This document shows, piece by piece, positions 53,205 through 62,457 of a DNA stretch of 64,000 nucleotides (its first letter is position 1; each line of letters starts with the position of its first letter). The stretch covers positions 372,001-436,000 of the forward strand of contig NZ_BMEB01000003.1 in assembly GCF_014636275.1 (NCBI RefSeq). The letters are read 5' to 3'. A program made the position numbers and the translations under genes. The DNA is from Cellulomonas carbonis. Lineage in GTDB: Bacteria; Actinomycetota; Actinomycetes; Actinomycetales; Cellulomonadaceae. The notes under the pieces are model-generated. The model was not told the DNA's origin. It ran no database searches and was given only the letters and a program-made list of their open reading frames with translations.

Positions 53205-54072
53205 CGCGCCGCCGCCACCGGAACGTGCGCGCCCCGACCACCAGCCCGACGACGAGGTAGGCCACCAGGACGCCGGCGGTCGCCGCGTGCTGCCAGTCCC
53301 CGGCGGGCTCCATGACCAGGGCCTCGTCCGGCAGGAACACCGAGCGCATGCCCTGCGCCATCCACTTGAGCGGGAAGAGCGCCGCGAGGTCCTGCATCCA
53401 CGACGGCAGCTGGTCGTACTGGAAGAACACTCCGGAGACGAACTGCAGGACGAGCACGACGGGCGTGACCACCGCGCTCGCGGACCGCCCCGAGCGGGGC
53501 ACGGACGAGAACGCGACGCCGCACACGGTCCCCGACGCCGTCCCGAGGGCGAAGACCCAGGCGAACGTGAGCCACCGGTCGGTCGTGCTCGGCAGCTCGA
53601 CGCCGAACGCGAGCGTCGCGACCGCGAGGAGCAGCGCGACCTGGACCAGGCTCGTCACGAGCACCGATCCGACCTTGCCGAGGAAGTACGCCGACGGCGG
53701 CATGGGTGTCCCGCGCAGGCGCTTGAGCCGGCCCTCGTCGCGCTCGACGGCGATCCCGGTCGCGACGTTCTGGAAGCTCGACAGCAGGACGCCCGTCGCG
53801 ACCATCCCGGGCAGGAAGTACTGCGCGAACGCGACCGTCCCGCCCGGGCCGAGGTCGATGTCGCCCGAGAACACCGTCGCGAAGATCGCCATCATGATGA
53901 TCGGGTAGGCGAAGACGAACACGACGGCGTCGCGCTCGCGGAAGAACTCGCGCAGCTCCAGCGCCGTGCGGCTCGCGCCGAGGCGCAGCGTCGACGGACG
54001 GTGCGCGGTCGACGCGCGGCGGGTGGTGGTCGGCGGGGCGGCCGCGACGGCGGGTGCGGGTGCGGCGGTCAT
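53194..54072 (-). CDS. ABC-2 type exporter permease
   Basis: 292 residues with six helices and the ABC-2 pattern: first helix AVVFVFAYPIIMMAIFATVF, extracellular loop, the cytoplasmic RLKRLRGTPMPPSAYFLGK and the C-terminal GVFFQYDQLPSWMQDLAALFPLKW loop. It works with the ATPase encoded just upstream to export a drug, lipid or polymer. Start overlaps the ATPase stop by 4 bases. Confidence 0.92.
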   Translation of the reverse strand: MTAAPAPAVAAAPPTTTRRASTAHRPSTLRLGASRTALELREFFRERDAVVFVFAYPIIMMAIFATVFSGDIDLGPGGTVAFAQYFLPGMVATGVLLSSFQNVATGIAVERDEGRLKRLRGTPMPPSAYFLGKVGSVLVTSLVQVALLLAVATLAFGVELPSTTDRWLTFAWVFALGTASGTVCGVAFSSVPRSGRSASAVVTPVVLVLQFVSGVFFQYDQLPSWMQDLAALFPLKWMAQGMRSVFLPDEALVMEPAGDWQHAATAGVLVAYLVVGLVVGARTFRWRRRDDG

Positions 54073-54935
54073 CGCACGGTCTCCTTCTCACCGATGAGGG
54101 ACAGGTAGACGTCCTCGAGCGTGGGGCGCAGCACCTGCAGGCCGGGGACCTCGCCGCCGTGGCGGGCGCCGAGCTCGGCGACCAGGGCCGTCGGTGCCGC
54201 GGTCCGCTCCTCGCGCGGGCCGTCGGGGCCCTCCCACCGGACGACGGCGTGCTCGAGGTCGCGCCCACCGAGGTCCGCGGGGCGGCCCAGCGCGACGACG
54301 CGCCCGTCGCGCACCACCGCGCACCGGTCCGCGAGGTTCTCGGCCTCGTCGAGGTAGTGGGTCGTCAGCAGGATCGTCGTGCCCTCGTCGCGCAGGCCGA
54401 GGATGAGCTGCCAGAACGCGCGCCGCGCCTCGGGGTCGAACCCGGTCGTCGGCTCGTCGAGGAAGAGCAGCTCGGGCCGGCCCACGATCCCGAGGGCGAC
54501 GTCGAGGCGGCGGCGCTGGCCGCCCGAGAGCTGCCGGGTGCGCGTGCGCGCCTTGTCCGCGAGCCCCACCGCCGCGATCAGCTCCTCCGGGTCGCGCGGC
54601 TCGGAGTAGTACCGCGCGAAGTGGTGGACGAGCTCCCGCACGGTCAGCTCGGCCTGGTCGTTCGCGCTCTGCAGCACGACGCCGACGCGCGTGCGCCAGT
54701 CGAGTCCCGCGTGCTGCGGGTCCTCGCCGAGGACGAGCACCTCGCCCGAGTCGCGGTGGCGGTAGCCCTCGAGGATCTCGACGGTCGTCGTCTTGCCCGC
54801 GCCGTTGGGCCCGAGGACGGCGAACACCTCGCCGCGGCCGACCGTGAGGTCGAGCCCGTCGACGGCGTGCTTGTCGCCGTAGCGCTTGTGCAGGTCGCGG
54901 ACGTGGACCGCGACGTCACCCGGTGTGCTGGTCAT
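54069..54935 (-). CDS. ABC transporter ATP-binding protein (exporter)
   Basis: 288 residues. Walker A GPNGAGKTT at 42-50, signature LSGGQRRRLDVALG near 142, Walker B LLFLDEPTTGFDP, switch His in TTHYLDEAE. The family is the DrrA/CcmA-like exporter group. ATG 54935 is chosen over the longer frame because the conserved fold starts there. First gene of the operon with permease, kinase and LuxR-type regulator. Confidence 0.94.
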   Translation of the reverse strand: MTSTPGDVAVHVRDLHKRYGDKHAVDGLDLTVGRGEVFAVLGPNGAGKTTTVEILEGYRHRDSGEVLVLGEDPQHAGLDWRTRVGVVLQSANDQAELTVRELVHHFARYYSEPRDPEELIAAVGLADKARTRTRQLSGGQRRRLDVALGIVGRPELLFLDEPTTGFDPEARRAFWQLILGLRDEGTTILLTTHYLDEAENLADRCAVVRDGRVVALGRPADLGGRDLEHAVVRWEGPDGPREERTAAPTALVAELGARHGGEVPGLQVLRPTLEDVYLSLIGEKETVR

Positions 54936-54984
54936 GGGTCCAGCCTGGCCCTCGCGCCGGTCCTGCGGGAGGGTCCTCCGGCTG

Positions 54985-55018
54985 GTCCTCGTGTCCACCG
55001 ACCGGTGGACACGAGGAC
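54985..55018. terminator. Perfect 34-bp inverted repeat after the aminotransferase gene
   Basis: Arms GTCCTCGTGTCCACCG and its exact complement (16 bp each) around a 2-base centre, starting 5 bases after the aminotransferase stop and 50 bases before the ABC ATPase start. Position suits a terminator; the very small centre would open to a larger loop in RNA. An operator role for the ABC operon is the alternative. Confidence 0.65.
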
Positions 55019-55022
55019 GGAC

Positions 55023-56270
55023 CTACTCGGCCTCGGCGAGCAGCCGCTGGATCCGGCCGACGCCCTCGACGAGGTCGTCGTCGCCCAGCGCGTAGGAGAG
55101 CCGGACGTACCCGCTCGGCCCGAAGGCCTCACCGGGCACGACGGCGACCTCGGCCTCCTCGAGGATGAGCGTCGCGAGCTCCGCCGACGTCGTCGGCGTG
55201 CGGCCGCGGATCGTGCGGCCGAGGACGCCCTCGACGCTGGGGTACGCGTAGAAGGCCCCCTGGGGCGTGGGGCACACGACGCCGTCGATCGTGCGCAGCA
55301 TGTCGACCATCGTCCGGCGTCGCCGGTCGAACGCGGCCCGCATCTGCGCGACGGCCGCGAGGTCGCCCGAGACGGCCGCGAGCGCCGCGCGCTGCGAGAC
55401 GTTCGCGACGTTCGACGACAGGTGGGACTGGAGGTTCGTCGCGGCCTTGACGACGTCGGCCGGCCCGATCAGCCAGCCCACGCGCCAGCCCGTCATCGCG
55501 TAGGTCTTGGCGACGCCGTTGAGCACGACGGTCGAGTCGGCGAGCTCGGGGACCGCGCGGACGATGGGCGTGAACACCGTGTCGTCGTAGACGAGGTGCT
55601 CGTAGATCTCGTCGGTGATCACCCAGACGCCGTGCTCGAGCGCCCAGCGGCCGATCTCCGTGGTCTGCTCGGGCGAGTACACAGCGCCGGTCGGGTTCGA
55701 GGGCGAGCAGAAGAGCAGCACCTTGGTGCGCTCGGTGCGCGCGGCCTCGAGCTGCTCGACCGTGACGAGGTAGCCCTGGTCGGCGCCCGCGAACACCTCG
55801 ACCGGGACGCCGCCCGCGAGGCGCACGGCCTCCGGGTAGGTGGTCCAGTACGGCGCGGGGAGCAGCACCTCGTCGCCCGGGTCGACGAGCGTCGCGAAGG
55901 CCTGGTAGACCGCCTGCTTGCCGCCGTTGGTCACGAGGACCTGACCCGGCTGCACCTCGTAGCCCGAGTCCCGCAGCGTCTTCGCGGCGATCGCCTCGCG
56001 CAGCGCGGGCAGGCCCGCCGCGGGGGTGTAGCGGTGCATGGCGGGGTCCGAGCACGCGGCCACCGCGGCCTCGACGACGTAGTCGGGCGTGGGGAAGTCG
56101 GGTTCGCCTGCGCCGAACCCGATGACCGGGCGGCCGGCGGCCTTGAGCGCCTTGGCCTTGGCGTCGACGGCGAGCGTCGCCGACTCGGCGATCGACCCGA
56201 CGCGCGTCGACACGCGTCGTGCGGGTGAGGGGCTGACGGGGGCGGCAGGCGTCTGGCTCACGCGGGCCAT
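55023..56270 (-). CDS. PLP-dependent aminotransferase, aspartate aminotransferase type
   Basis: 415-residue class I/II aminotransferase. Motifs: [25 protein letters not shown], the Asp/Tyr of [15 protein letters not shown], and the PLP Lys in [16 protein letters not shown] (about residue 255); the substrate Arg lies in YVRLSYAL near the end. The subgroup is the bacterial aspartate aminotransferase/aspB type. ATG 56270. It occupies the same place before tRNA-Trp-secE in many actinobacteria. Confidence 0.93.
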   Translation of the reverse strand: MARVSQTPAAPVSPSPARRVSTRVGSIAESATLAVDAKAKALKAAGRPVIGFGAGEPDFPTPDYVVEAAVAACSDPAMHRYTPAAGLPALREAIAAKTLRDSGYEVQPGQVLVTNGGKQAVYQAFATLVDPGDEVLLPAPYWTTYPEAVRLAGGVPVEVFAGADQGYLVTVEQLEAARTERTKVLLFCSPSNPTGAVYSPEQTTEIGRWALEHGVWVITDEIYEHLVYDDTVFTPIVRAVPELADSTVVLNGVAKTYAMTGWRVGWLIGPADVVKAATNLQSHLSSNVANVSQRAALAAVSGDLAAVAQMRAAFDRRRRTMVDMLRTIDGVVCPTPQGAFYAYPSVEGVLGRTIRGRTPTTSAELATLILEEAEVAVVPGEAFGPSGYVRLSYALGDDDLVEGVGRIQRLLAEAE

Positions 56271-56325
56271 ACTGGCAGAGGGCCACCTCGCCCGGACCGC
56301 CGTCTCGCGGCCGGAGGGGGCCGGG

Positions 56326-56355
56326 TTCGACCGGGGGCCGCGGACCACGTACACT
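56326..56355 (+). promoter_or_regulatory. Candidate promoter of tRNA-Trp
   Basis: TTCGAC (56326-56331) and TACACT (56350-56355) with an 18-bp spacer, about 90 bases before the tRNA. The -10 is a good actinobacterial housekeeping match. Confidence 0.5.
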
Positions 56356-56445
56356 CGCTGGCTGGTGGCTGACGTCCACCGTGATGCAGCGCGCCCGGCA
56401 CGCCGGGAGCGCCGCGTCGGCCGGTCCGGGCGTCGACCGCGTCGA

Positions 56446-56518
56446 AGGGCAGTGGCGCAATTGGTAGCGCACCGGTCTCCAAAACCGGCGGTTGTGGGTT
56501 CGAGTCCCTCCTGCCCTG
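56446..56518 (+). tRNA. tRNA-Trp (anticodon CCA)
   Basis: 73 nt with acceptor arms AGGGCAG/CTGCCCT, anticodon loop CTCCAAA reading CCA, T loop TTCGAGT. The 3' CCA is not encoded. It precedes secE-nusG as in most actinobacteria. Confidence 0.96.
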
Positions 56519-56708
56519 CGTGAACGGCCGTCAGGCCGGACCGTCCCGCCGTCGCAGGCCGTCGTCGGCCCGACGTCGGCCCGCGGCTCGGGCGTGATCG
56601 ACGGCCGGACGCCGGACGGGCCGAGGGTCGCCCGAGCGGTCCACCCGCGACGGTGCCGGTGGTCCGGACGACGGTCGACAGCAGCACGACGAGACTGAGG
56701 GACGAACT

Positions 56709-56990
56709 GTGAGCGAACCCGCACGCGCGGCCGCCTCCGGCGCCGAGAGCACCGGCCAGGGCGGTGCGCACCCGGCGCGCAAGGAGCCTGCGAAGCGCGG
56801 CTTCTTCGCGCGCATCGCGCTGTTCGTCCGCCAGGTCGTCGCCGAGCTGCGCAAGGTCGTCCGTCCGACCCGGTCCGAGCTGCTCAACTACACCGCGGTC
56901 GTGCTCGTGTTCGTCGCCGTGGTGATGGCCTTCGTCACCGTGCTCGACCTGGGCATCGGCCTCGCCGTGGGCTGGGTCTTCGGCGGCTGA
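56709..56990 (+). CDS. secE: Preprotein translocase subunit SecE
   Basis: 93-residue subunit of the SecYEG channel. One C-terminal helix ([20 protein letters not shown]) after the amphipathic region [24 protein letters not shown], which is the SecE signature. The N-terminal 30 residues are variable. GTG 56709 follows GAGGGACG. nusG follows 49 bases later. Confidence 0.96.
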   Translation: MSEPARAAASGAESTGQGGAHPARKEPAKRGFFARIALFVRQVVAELRKVVRPTRSELLNYTAVVLVFVAVVMAFVTVLDLGIGLAVGWVFGG

Positions 56991-57039
56991 CGTCCGCCCG
57001 CCCGACCACGCACCAGTCACAAGGAAGCAGGTTCACCCC

Positions 57040-57807
57040 GTGTCGCAGGAGTCGCTGGAGCCGACCCAGCAGGACGAGACGCCCGCCGTCGAGACGCTCG
57101 ACGAGCAGGCTCTGCTGTCCGTCGAGGACGCCGAGGCGGACGACGCCGTCGCGGAGGCCGAGGGCGACCTCGAGGCCGCCGTCGAGGTCGCGCAGGACGT
57201 GGCCGAGGAGGAGGACGTCGACCCGGTCGACGCCTTCAAGGCCGAGCTGCGCCGCCTGCCGGGCGACTGGTTCGTCATCCACTCGTACGCGGGTTACGAG
57301 AACCGCGTGAAGGCGAACCTCGAGAACCGCATCCAGAGCCTCAACATGGAGGACTACATCTTCCAGGTCGAGGTGCCCATGGAGGAGGTCACGGAGATCA
57401 AGAACGCGCAGCGCAAGGTCGTGCGCCGCGTCCGGATCCCCGGGTACGTCCTCGTCCGCATGGACCTGACCGACGAGTCGTGGGGCGCGGTCCGCCACAC
57501 GCCCGGCGTCACGGGCTTCGTGGGCCACACGCACCAGCCGGTCCCGCTGACGCTCGACGAGGTCTTCGGGATGCTCGCGCCGACGCTGGCGCCCACGACC
57601 GAGCGCAAGGCGGCCGCCGCGGCGCCGCAGATCGCCGTCGACTTCACGGTCGGCGAGTCGGTCACCGTCACCGACGGGCCCTTCGACACGCTGCCCGCGA
57701 CGATCTCCGAGATCAACGCCGAGGCGCAGAAGCTCAAGGTCCTCGTCTCCATCTTCGGCCGGGAGACCCCGGTCGAGCTGTCGTTCAACCAGGTCGCCAA
57801 GATCTGA
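57040..57807 (+). CDS. nusG: Transcription termination/antitermination protein NusG
   Basis: 255 residues. An acidic N-terminal extension of about 75 residues (typical for Actinobacteria) precedes the NGN domain ([35 protein letters not shown]) and the C-terminal KOW domain with [20 protein letters not shown]. It binds RNA polymerase and links to Rho or ribosome. GTG 57040 follows AAGGAAG. Confidence 0.97.
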   Translation: MSQESLEPTQQDETPAVETLDEQALLSVEDAEADDAVAEAEGDLEAAVEVAQDVAEEEDVDPVDAFKAELRRLPGDWFVIHSYAGYENRVKANLENRIQSLNMEDYIFQVEVPMEEVTEIKNAQRKVVRRVRIPGYVLVRMDLTDESWGAVRHTPGVTGFVGHTHQPVPLTLDEVFGMLAPTLAPTTERKAAAAAPQIAVDFTVGESVTVTDGPFDTLPATISEINAEAQKLKVLVSIFGRETPVELSFNQVAKI

Positions 57808-57895
57808 GCCGAGCTCGTCGGCGGTCCTCGCCGCGACGGCAGCACTGCAACCGGGTCATCGCCCACGGCGTCGGCCCACGAACCAGGAAGGCATC

Positions 57896-58327
57896 ATGCC
57901 CCCGAAGAAGAAGGTCTCCGGCCTGATCAAGCTCCAGATCAACGCCGGGGCGGCCACGCCGGCCCCGCCGATCGGCCCCGCGCTCGGTCAGCACGGCGTC
58001 AACATCATGGAGTTCTGCAAGGCCTACAACGCCGCGACCGAGTCGCAGCGCGGCAACGTCATCCCGGTCGAGATCACGGTCTACGAGGACCGCTCGTTCA
58101 CGTTCATCACCAAGACGCCGCCCGCGGCCGAGATGATCAAGAAGGCGGCCGGCGTCGCCAAGGGCTCGCCGACCCCGCACACCGCGAAGGTCGCGTCGCT
58201 CACGCAGGACCAGGTCCGCGAGATCGCCCAGACGAAGCTCGAGGACCTCAACGCGAACGACATCGACGCGGCGATGAAGATCATCGCCGGCACGGCCCGG
58301 TCGATGGGCATCACCGTCCAGGGCTGA
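57896..58327 (+). CDS. rplK: 50S ribosomal protein L11
   Basis: 143 residues with [20 protein letters not shown] and the C-terminal rRNA-binding domain ending [11 protein letters not shown]. Normal length. ATG 57896 with AGGAAGG upstream. The final bases of the gene (coding VQG and stop) are the first part of a 90-bp tandem repeat. Confidence 0.98.
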   Translation: MPPKKKVSGLIKLQINAGAATPAPPIGPALGQHGVNIMEFCKAYNAATESQRGNVIPVEITVYEDRSFTFITKTPPAAEMIKKAAGVAKGSPTPHTAKVASLTQDQVREIAQTKLEDLNANDIDAAMKIIAGTARSMGITVQG

Positions 58328-58507
58328 GGCGCACAGCCGGAGGTGGGACCGAGCGCAGCGAGGTCCCGCCGAAGGCGAGCACCGAAGGCCTGGACCATGG
58401 GATCCGTCCAGGGCTGAGGCGCGCAGCCGGAGGTGGGACCGAGCGCAGCGAGGTCCCGCCGAAGGCGAGCACCGAAGGCCTGGACCTCAGGATCCGTCCA
58501 GGGCTGA
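58314..58507. repeat. 90-bp tandem repeat (2.15 copies) between rplK and rplA
   Basis: Units 58321-58410 and 58411-58500 differ at only four positions (one A/G at unit position 13 and three in the CATGG/CTCAG segment). A partial third copy, CCGTCCAGGGCTGA, matches the end of rplK itself (58314-58327), so the array began from or copied the rplK stop region. Each unit contains the hairpin GGTGGGACC-N11-GGTCCCGCC, and a CCTGGAC/GTCCAGG stem spans the unit junctions. It fills most of the 262-base gap to rplA. Confidence 0.9.
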
Positions 58508-58589
58508 AGGACCCCCCGTCGACCGACGGGGGACATCGAGTGGCAGGGCCGGCTGCCGGCCCCACGACCACGACTGCGAGGAGAAGCAG

Positions 58590-59312
58590 ATGGCACAGCG
58601 CAGCAAGGCGTACCGCAACGCCGCAGAGAAGATCGACCGCGAGCGCGTCTACGCGCCGCTCGAGGCGATCCGCCTGGCGAAGGCGACGTCGACCACGAAG
58701 TACGACGCGACCGTCGAGGTCGCCTTCCGTCTCGGCGTCGACCCGCGCAAGGCGGACCAGATGGTCCGCGGCACGGTCAACCTGCCGCACGGCACGGGCA
58801 AGACCGCGCGGGTCCTGGTGTTCGCGAACGGCGAGCGCGCCGAGCAGGCCCGCGCCGCGGGCGCCGACGAGGTCGGCGGCGACGAGCTCATCGAGAAGGT
58901 CGCCGCGGGCTACACGGACTTCGACGCCGCGGTCGCGACGCCGGACCTCATGGGCAAGGTCGGTCGTCTCGGCAAGGTGCTCGGCCCGCGTGGCCTCATG
59001 CCGAACCCGAAGACCGGCACGGTCACGATGGACGTCGCGAAGGCCGTGACGGACATCAAGGGGGGCAAGATCGAGTTCCGCGTCGACAAGCACTCGAACC
59101 TGCACTTCATCATCGGCAAGGCGTCGTTCGACGACGAGAAGCTGGTGGAGAACTACGCGGCCGCGCTCGAGGAGGTCCTGCGCCTCAAGCCGTCGACCTC
59201 GAAGGGCCGCTACATCACGAAGGCCTTCGTGACCACGACGATGGGCCCGAGCATCCCGCTCGACCAGAACCGGACGCGCAACCTCCTCGACGAGGAGAGC
59301 GACGTCGCCTGA
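58590..59312 (+). CDS. rplA: 50S ribosomal protein L1
   Basis: 240 residues. L1 signature [20 protein letters not shown] near 130 and [17 protein letters not shown]. It binds 23S rRNA at the L1 stalk and, in many bacteria, its own mRNA. ATG 58590 with GAGGAGAAG upstream. Separated from rplK by the tandem repeat and closed by a strong terminator. Confidence 0.98.
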   Translation: MAQRSKAYRNAAEKIDRERVYAPLEAIRLAKATSTTKYDATVEVAFRLGVDPRKADQMVRGTVNLPHGTGKTARVLVFANGERAEQARAAGADEVGGDELIEKVAAGYTDFDAAVATPDLMGKVGRLGKVLGPRGLMPNPKTGTVTMDVAKAVTDIKGGKIEFRVDKHSNLHFIIGKASFDDEKLVENYAAALEEVLRLKPSTSKGRYITKAFVTTTMGPSIPLDQNRTRNLLDEESDVA

Positions 59313-59326
59313 CGTCACGTGCTCGA

Positions 59327-59362
59327 CGAGGGGCCCGGCAGCTGCGGCTGCCGGGCCCCTCG
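59327..59362. terminator. Bidirectional terminator after rplA
   Basis: Perfect 16-bp stem, arms CGAGGGGCCCGGCAGC and its complement, loop TGCG. It stands between rplA and the end of a minus-strand gene, so it serves both. Confidence 0.8.
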
Positions 59363-59380
59363 TGCGTGCGGGGGTCGGGC

Positions 59381-60001
59381 TCAGTGCCCGTGCCCCGAGG
59401 GGGTGCCCGGGTCCCCGTCCGGGAGGCTGGGCAGCCCGGGCGACGACGGCGTCCCGGTGTCCCCGGCCCCGTGGCCCCCGTGCGGCACGGCGTGCTGACC
59501 GGCCCACGTGGCGGCGAGACCGGGCGTCGTGAGACCGGCGACGAGGGCCGCGGCCGTCGCCCACGCCGCGAGCCCGGCGGCGGGTCCGCGCGGGGCCGCG
59601 TGCAGCGGCGCGGGACGGCGGCCCTGGCGGTGGGCGAGCGCGGTGCCGAGCGCGCCGAGCAGGAGCAGGGCGACCAGCGCGGCGTCGGCGGCCGAAGGTG
59701 CGACAGCGCCGCCGCCCGCGCCCGGGACGGTCGGCGTGCCGACCAGCCACCACGTCCCCGCCGACACGGCGAGCGCCGCGCTCGTCCCACGCGGGGCGAG
59801 CGGCCTGGCGCGTACCAGCGTCGTGACGCCCGCTACGGCCAACCCGGCGGCGGACGCGGCGAGACCTGCGGCCCACGGCGCACCCCCCTCGTGGACCAGC
59901 GTCCCGGCGGCCAGTCCCGTCGCGACCGTCGCCGCACCGAGCCCTCCGAGGCCTGCGAGGGCGACGGCGGCCGACGGGAGCGCCGCCCCGGACGTGCTCA
60001 C
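59381..60001 (-). CDS. Membrane protein with His/Gly-rich C-terminus, unknown function
   Basis: 206 residues with about five or six helices (for example VALAGLGGLGAATVATGLAA) rich in Ala/Gly. The C-terminal 45 residues are soluble and contain several His (GQHAVPHGGHGAG, ending GHGH), which could bind a metal ion. GTG 60001 overlaps the stop of the DUF4383 gene by 4 bases. I recognise no family. Confidence 0.68.
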   Translation of the reverse strand: MSTSGAALPSAAVALAGLGGLGAATVATGLAAGTLVHEGGAPWAAGLAASAAGLAVAGVTTLVRARPLAPRGTSAALAVSAGTWWLVGTPTVPGAGGGAVAPSAADAALVALLLLGALGTALAHRQGRRPAPLHAAPRGPAAGLAAWATAAALVAGLTTPGLAATWAGQHAVPHGGHGAGDTGTPSSPGLPSLPDGDPGTPSGHGH

Positions 60002-60402
60002 GCCGTCCGGACGACGGGGGCGCGGCGGTCGGCGAGCGCGACACCGAGCAGCACGAGCGCGCTCGCGAGGTGCAGCACGTTGTCCGCGCCGTTGAGCGCG
60101 AGCAGGTTGGCGGGGGAGTCGACGAGGAACAGCCCCGCGACCCCGACGAGCAGGTACACGGCACCCACGGCGAGGCACGTGCCGCGCGCCGCGGCCGCGG
60201 ACCGTCGCGCCGCGACGAGCAGCGCCGCGCCGACGCCGAGGTGCACGACGTTGTGCAGCGGGTTCACCTCGAACACGAGGAGGGTCGCGCCCTCGGTCGA
60301 CGTGAGCCCGGTGCCGCCGGTCACGGCGAAGCCGACGGCGCCGACGACGAGGTACACCGCGCCGAGGACGGTGGCGAGCAGGCGGGAGGGGGTCGAGGTC
60401 AT
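59998..60402 (-). CDS. DUF4383 membrane protein
   Basis: 134 residues, four helices. DUF4383-type features: LLATVLGAVYLVVGAVGFAV, NPLHNVVHLGVGAALL and ALNGADNVLHLASALVLLG, in which the H-N-x-x-H pairs repeat. Function not established. ATG 60402 has GGAAGGA upstream; ten codons of open frame further upstream are ignored. First gene of the two-gene operon. Confidence 0.85.
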   Translation of the reverse strand: MTSTPSRLLATVLGAVYLVVGAVGFAVTGGTGLTSTEGATLLVFEVNPLHNVVHLGVGAALLVAARRSAAAARGTCLAVGAVYLLVGVAGLFLVDSPANLLALNGADNVLHLASALVLLGVALADRRAPVVRTA

Positions 60403-60544
60403 GGTGCGGTCCTTCCGGTCGGTGCGGGACGCCACGTCCCGCGCTGCCCGTGGTTCGGAGCCGTGGACCGGCTGGATGGGTCGGTCCAGGCCGTCCAGCG
60501 CGTGTCGGCCTCAAGATCGGCGCGCGTGACGCCGATGTCCGGGC

Positions 60545-61102
60545 ATGCAGCTGCGTGCACGCCCCGTCGTCGGTGCCTGTGTCGTGACCGCCGCGGTCCT
60601 CGGCGCGACGGGGTGCTCGGACCCGGAGCCGCCCAGGGCCGAGCCGAGCGCGACCGTCACTCTCGAGCCGACCGCCATCGAGCCCGCGCACGCGGTGCGT
60701 GTCGCTGCGTCGGGCGGGTGCCCCGGCTACGGGTTGACGGCCCCGGTCACCCCGCGGACGTCCGAGGGCAGCACCGACCTCGAGCTCGACGACGAGTCGT
60801 GGGTGACCGTGCGGTGCCTGGGGCCGCTCGAGCAGGCGGGGACGGCCCTGGAGGCGGCGTCCCCGTGGCCGGACGCCGAGGAGGCCCCCGCTGGGACGCG
60901 GACGGGCCCGGTCCTGGTCGTCAGCGCCTACGGTGAGGCGTTCCAGGCGGACACCCACTTCACGTCGAACGGCGCCCGCCTCACGGAGTGGTTCGTCGAG
61001 CGGGACGGGTACCTCGTCGCCGTGGGCTACCTCCGGCACGAGGGCGCGGTGGACCGCACGGCCACGGTCGAGGCGGTGCTCGCGAGCTGGGAGTGGGCCT
61101 GA
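60545..61102 (+). CDS. Predicted lipoprotein, unknown function
   Basis: 185 residues. Signal peptide with lipobox LGATGC (Cys at 24), a Pro/Glu-rich linker and a compact domain of about 130 residues with two further Cys (GGCPGYG and VRCLG) that may form a disulfide. No family recognised. ATG 60545. It is inserted between rplA and rplJ. Confidence 0.7.
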   Translation: MQLRARPVVGACVVTAAVLGATGCSDPEPPRAEPSATVTLEPTAIEPAHAVRVAASGGCPGYGLTAPVTPRTSEGSTDLELDDESWVTVRCLGPLEQAGTALEAASPWPDAEEAPAGTRTGPVLVVSAYGEAFQADTHFTSNGARLTEWFVERDGYLVAVGYLRHEGAVDRTATVEAVLASWEWA

Positions 61103-61132
61103 GCCGGCCGGGTGGGGCGCCCGGGGCACGAT

Positions 61133-61161
61133 TTGGTCCCGCGCCCGCGGTCGCGTACGCT
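61133..61161 (+). promoter_or_regulatory. Promoter of rplJ-rplL
   Basis: TTGGTC (61133-61138) and TACGCT (61156-61161) with a 17-bp spacer. Predicted transcription begins about 215 bases before rplJ, giving a long leader. Confidence 0.6.
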
Positions 61162-61171
61162 GTCCGAGCCC

Positions 61172-61327
61172 AAGACCGCAGGTCGTCGGCTGCCCGTGCC
61201 CAGGCGCGGACAGTGGACCGAAGCTCCGCTCACGAGCGGGGGCCGGCGCAGGTGACAGTGACTCAGCCCGATCGTGGCCGCCGTGCGCGCCCGCGTCGTC
61301 CGAGCCCCGTGCACCTGCGCGGGGCTC
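61172..61327 (+). promoter_or_regulatory. L10 ribosomal leader with terminator/antiterminator
   Basis: The leader has the L10-leader hallmarks AGACCGCAGGT (from 61173) and GGCGCAGGTGACAG (from 61245), the site bound by the L10-L12 complex in related bacteria. A following hairpin, GAGCCCCG (61302-61309) with CGGGGCTC (61320-61327), is shaped like a terminator. Its 3' region CACCTGCGC (61312-61320) is also exactly complementary to GCGCAGGTG (61246-61254), so the two structures exclude each other. Confidence 0.7.
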
Positions 61328-61385
61328 TTCTCGTACCGGGGCACCGGACGTCGACGACTGCGGGACAACCACCGGAAGGATTGCC

Positions 61386-61916
61386 ATGGCGAGGCCGGAC
61401 AAGGCAGCCGCGGTCGCTGAGCTCACCGAGCAGTTCCGTGAGTCCAACGCCGTCGTGCTGACCGAGTACCGCGGGCTCACCGTCAAGCAGCTCAAGCAGC
61501 TGCGGCGGTCGCTCAGCGGCAACGCAACCTACGCCGTGGTGAAGAACACGCTGTCCGCCATCGCGGCCAAGCAGGCTGGCGTCGAGGGTCTCGACGAGCA
61601 GCTCGCCGGCCCGTCGGCCGTCGCCTTCGTGACCGGTGACCCGGTCGAGGCGGCAAAGGGTCTGCGTGACTTCGCCAAGGCGAACCCTCAGCTCGTGATC
61701 AAGGGTGGTGTCCTGGACGGGCGCACCCTCGCGGCCGAGGACATCACCAAGCTCGCGGACCTCGAGTCCCGCGAGGTGCTGCTGGCCAAGATGGCCGGCG
61801 CGATGAAGGGCAAGCTCTACCAGGCTGCCTACATGTTCACGGCGCCCACGGCCCAGGCCGCGCGCGTCATCGATGCCCTGCGTGAGAAGCGGGCGACCGA
61901 GGAGCAGGCGGCCTGA
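61386..61916 (+). CDS. rplJ: 50S ribosomal protein L10
   Basis: 176 residues with [20 protein letters not shown] and [12 protein letters not shown]. It anchors the L7/L12 stalk on 23S rRNA and represses its own operon through the leader. ATG 61386 with GGAAGGA upstream. Confidence 0.98.
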   Translation: MARPDKAAAVAELTEQFRESNAVVLTEYRGLTVKQLKQLRRSLSGNATYAVVKNTLSAIAAKQAGVEGLDEQLAGPSAVAFVTGDPVEAAKGLRDFAKANPQLVIKGGVLDGRTLAAEDITKLADLESREVLLAKMAGAMKGKLYQAAYMFTAPTAQAARVIDALREKRATEEQAA

Positions 61917-62020
61917 CGGCCCGGGCCCCGGCCCACCGTCACCACCCGCTCGTCGACACACCACACCCACCTGCTCTCCGGCCTGCACCGGACCAGGGCA
62001 ACAAGGAAGGACACGCCACC

Positions 62021-62413
62021 ATGGCGAAGCTCACCACCGAGGAGCTGCTCGACGCGTTCAAGGAGCTCACCCTCATCGAGCTCTCGGAGTTCGTGAAGGC
62101 GTTCGAGGAGACCTTCGAGGTCACCGCCGCCGCGCCCGTCGCGGTCGCCGCCGCCCCCGCCGCCGGCGGTGCCGGTGCCGAGGCCGCCGCCGAGGAGGAG
62201 AAGGACGAGTTCGACGTCGTCCTCGAGGCCGCCGGTGACAAGAAGATCCAGGTCATCAAGGAGGTGCGCGCCCTCACGAGCCTCGGCCTCAAGGAGGCGA
62301 AGGACCTCGTCGACGGTGCCCCGAAGCCGGTCCTCGAGGCCGTCAACAAGGAGACCGCGGAGAAGGCCAAGGCTGCCCTCGAGGGCGCCGGCGCCACCGT
62401 CACCCTCAAGTGA
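62021..62413 (+). CDS. rplL: 50S ribosomal protein L7/L12
   Basis: 130 residues. N-terminal dimerisation part ([20 protein letters not shown]), Ala/Pro hinge, and the C-terminal factor-binding domain [23 protein letters not shown] 62021 with AAGGAAGGA upstream. Closed by a strong terminator before rpoB. Confidence 0.98.
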   Translation: MAKLTTEELLDAFKELTLIELSEFVKAFEETFEVTAAAPVAVAAAPAAGGAGAEAAAEEEKDEFDVVLEAAGDKKIQVIKEVRALTSLGLKEAKDLVDGAPKPVLEAVNKETAEKAKAALEGAGATVTLK

Positions 62414-62457
62414 CGCGCGCCTGAGAGCCGGGTTCGCCCGGCCCCGGGCACTCACGA

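Noticed and set aside
58314-58507. CRISPR-like array
   Set aside because: Only two full units, no spacer variation within a fixed repeat, no cas genes; it is a simple tandem duplication.
58328-58596. Minus-strand frame with a 30-residue repeated peptide across the rplK-rplA repeat
   Set aside because: The repeat unit is a multiple of three, so any frame shows a repeated peptide; no start with Shine-Dalgarno and it runs into rplK and rplA.
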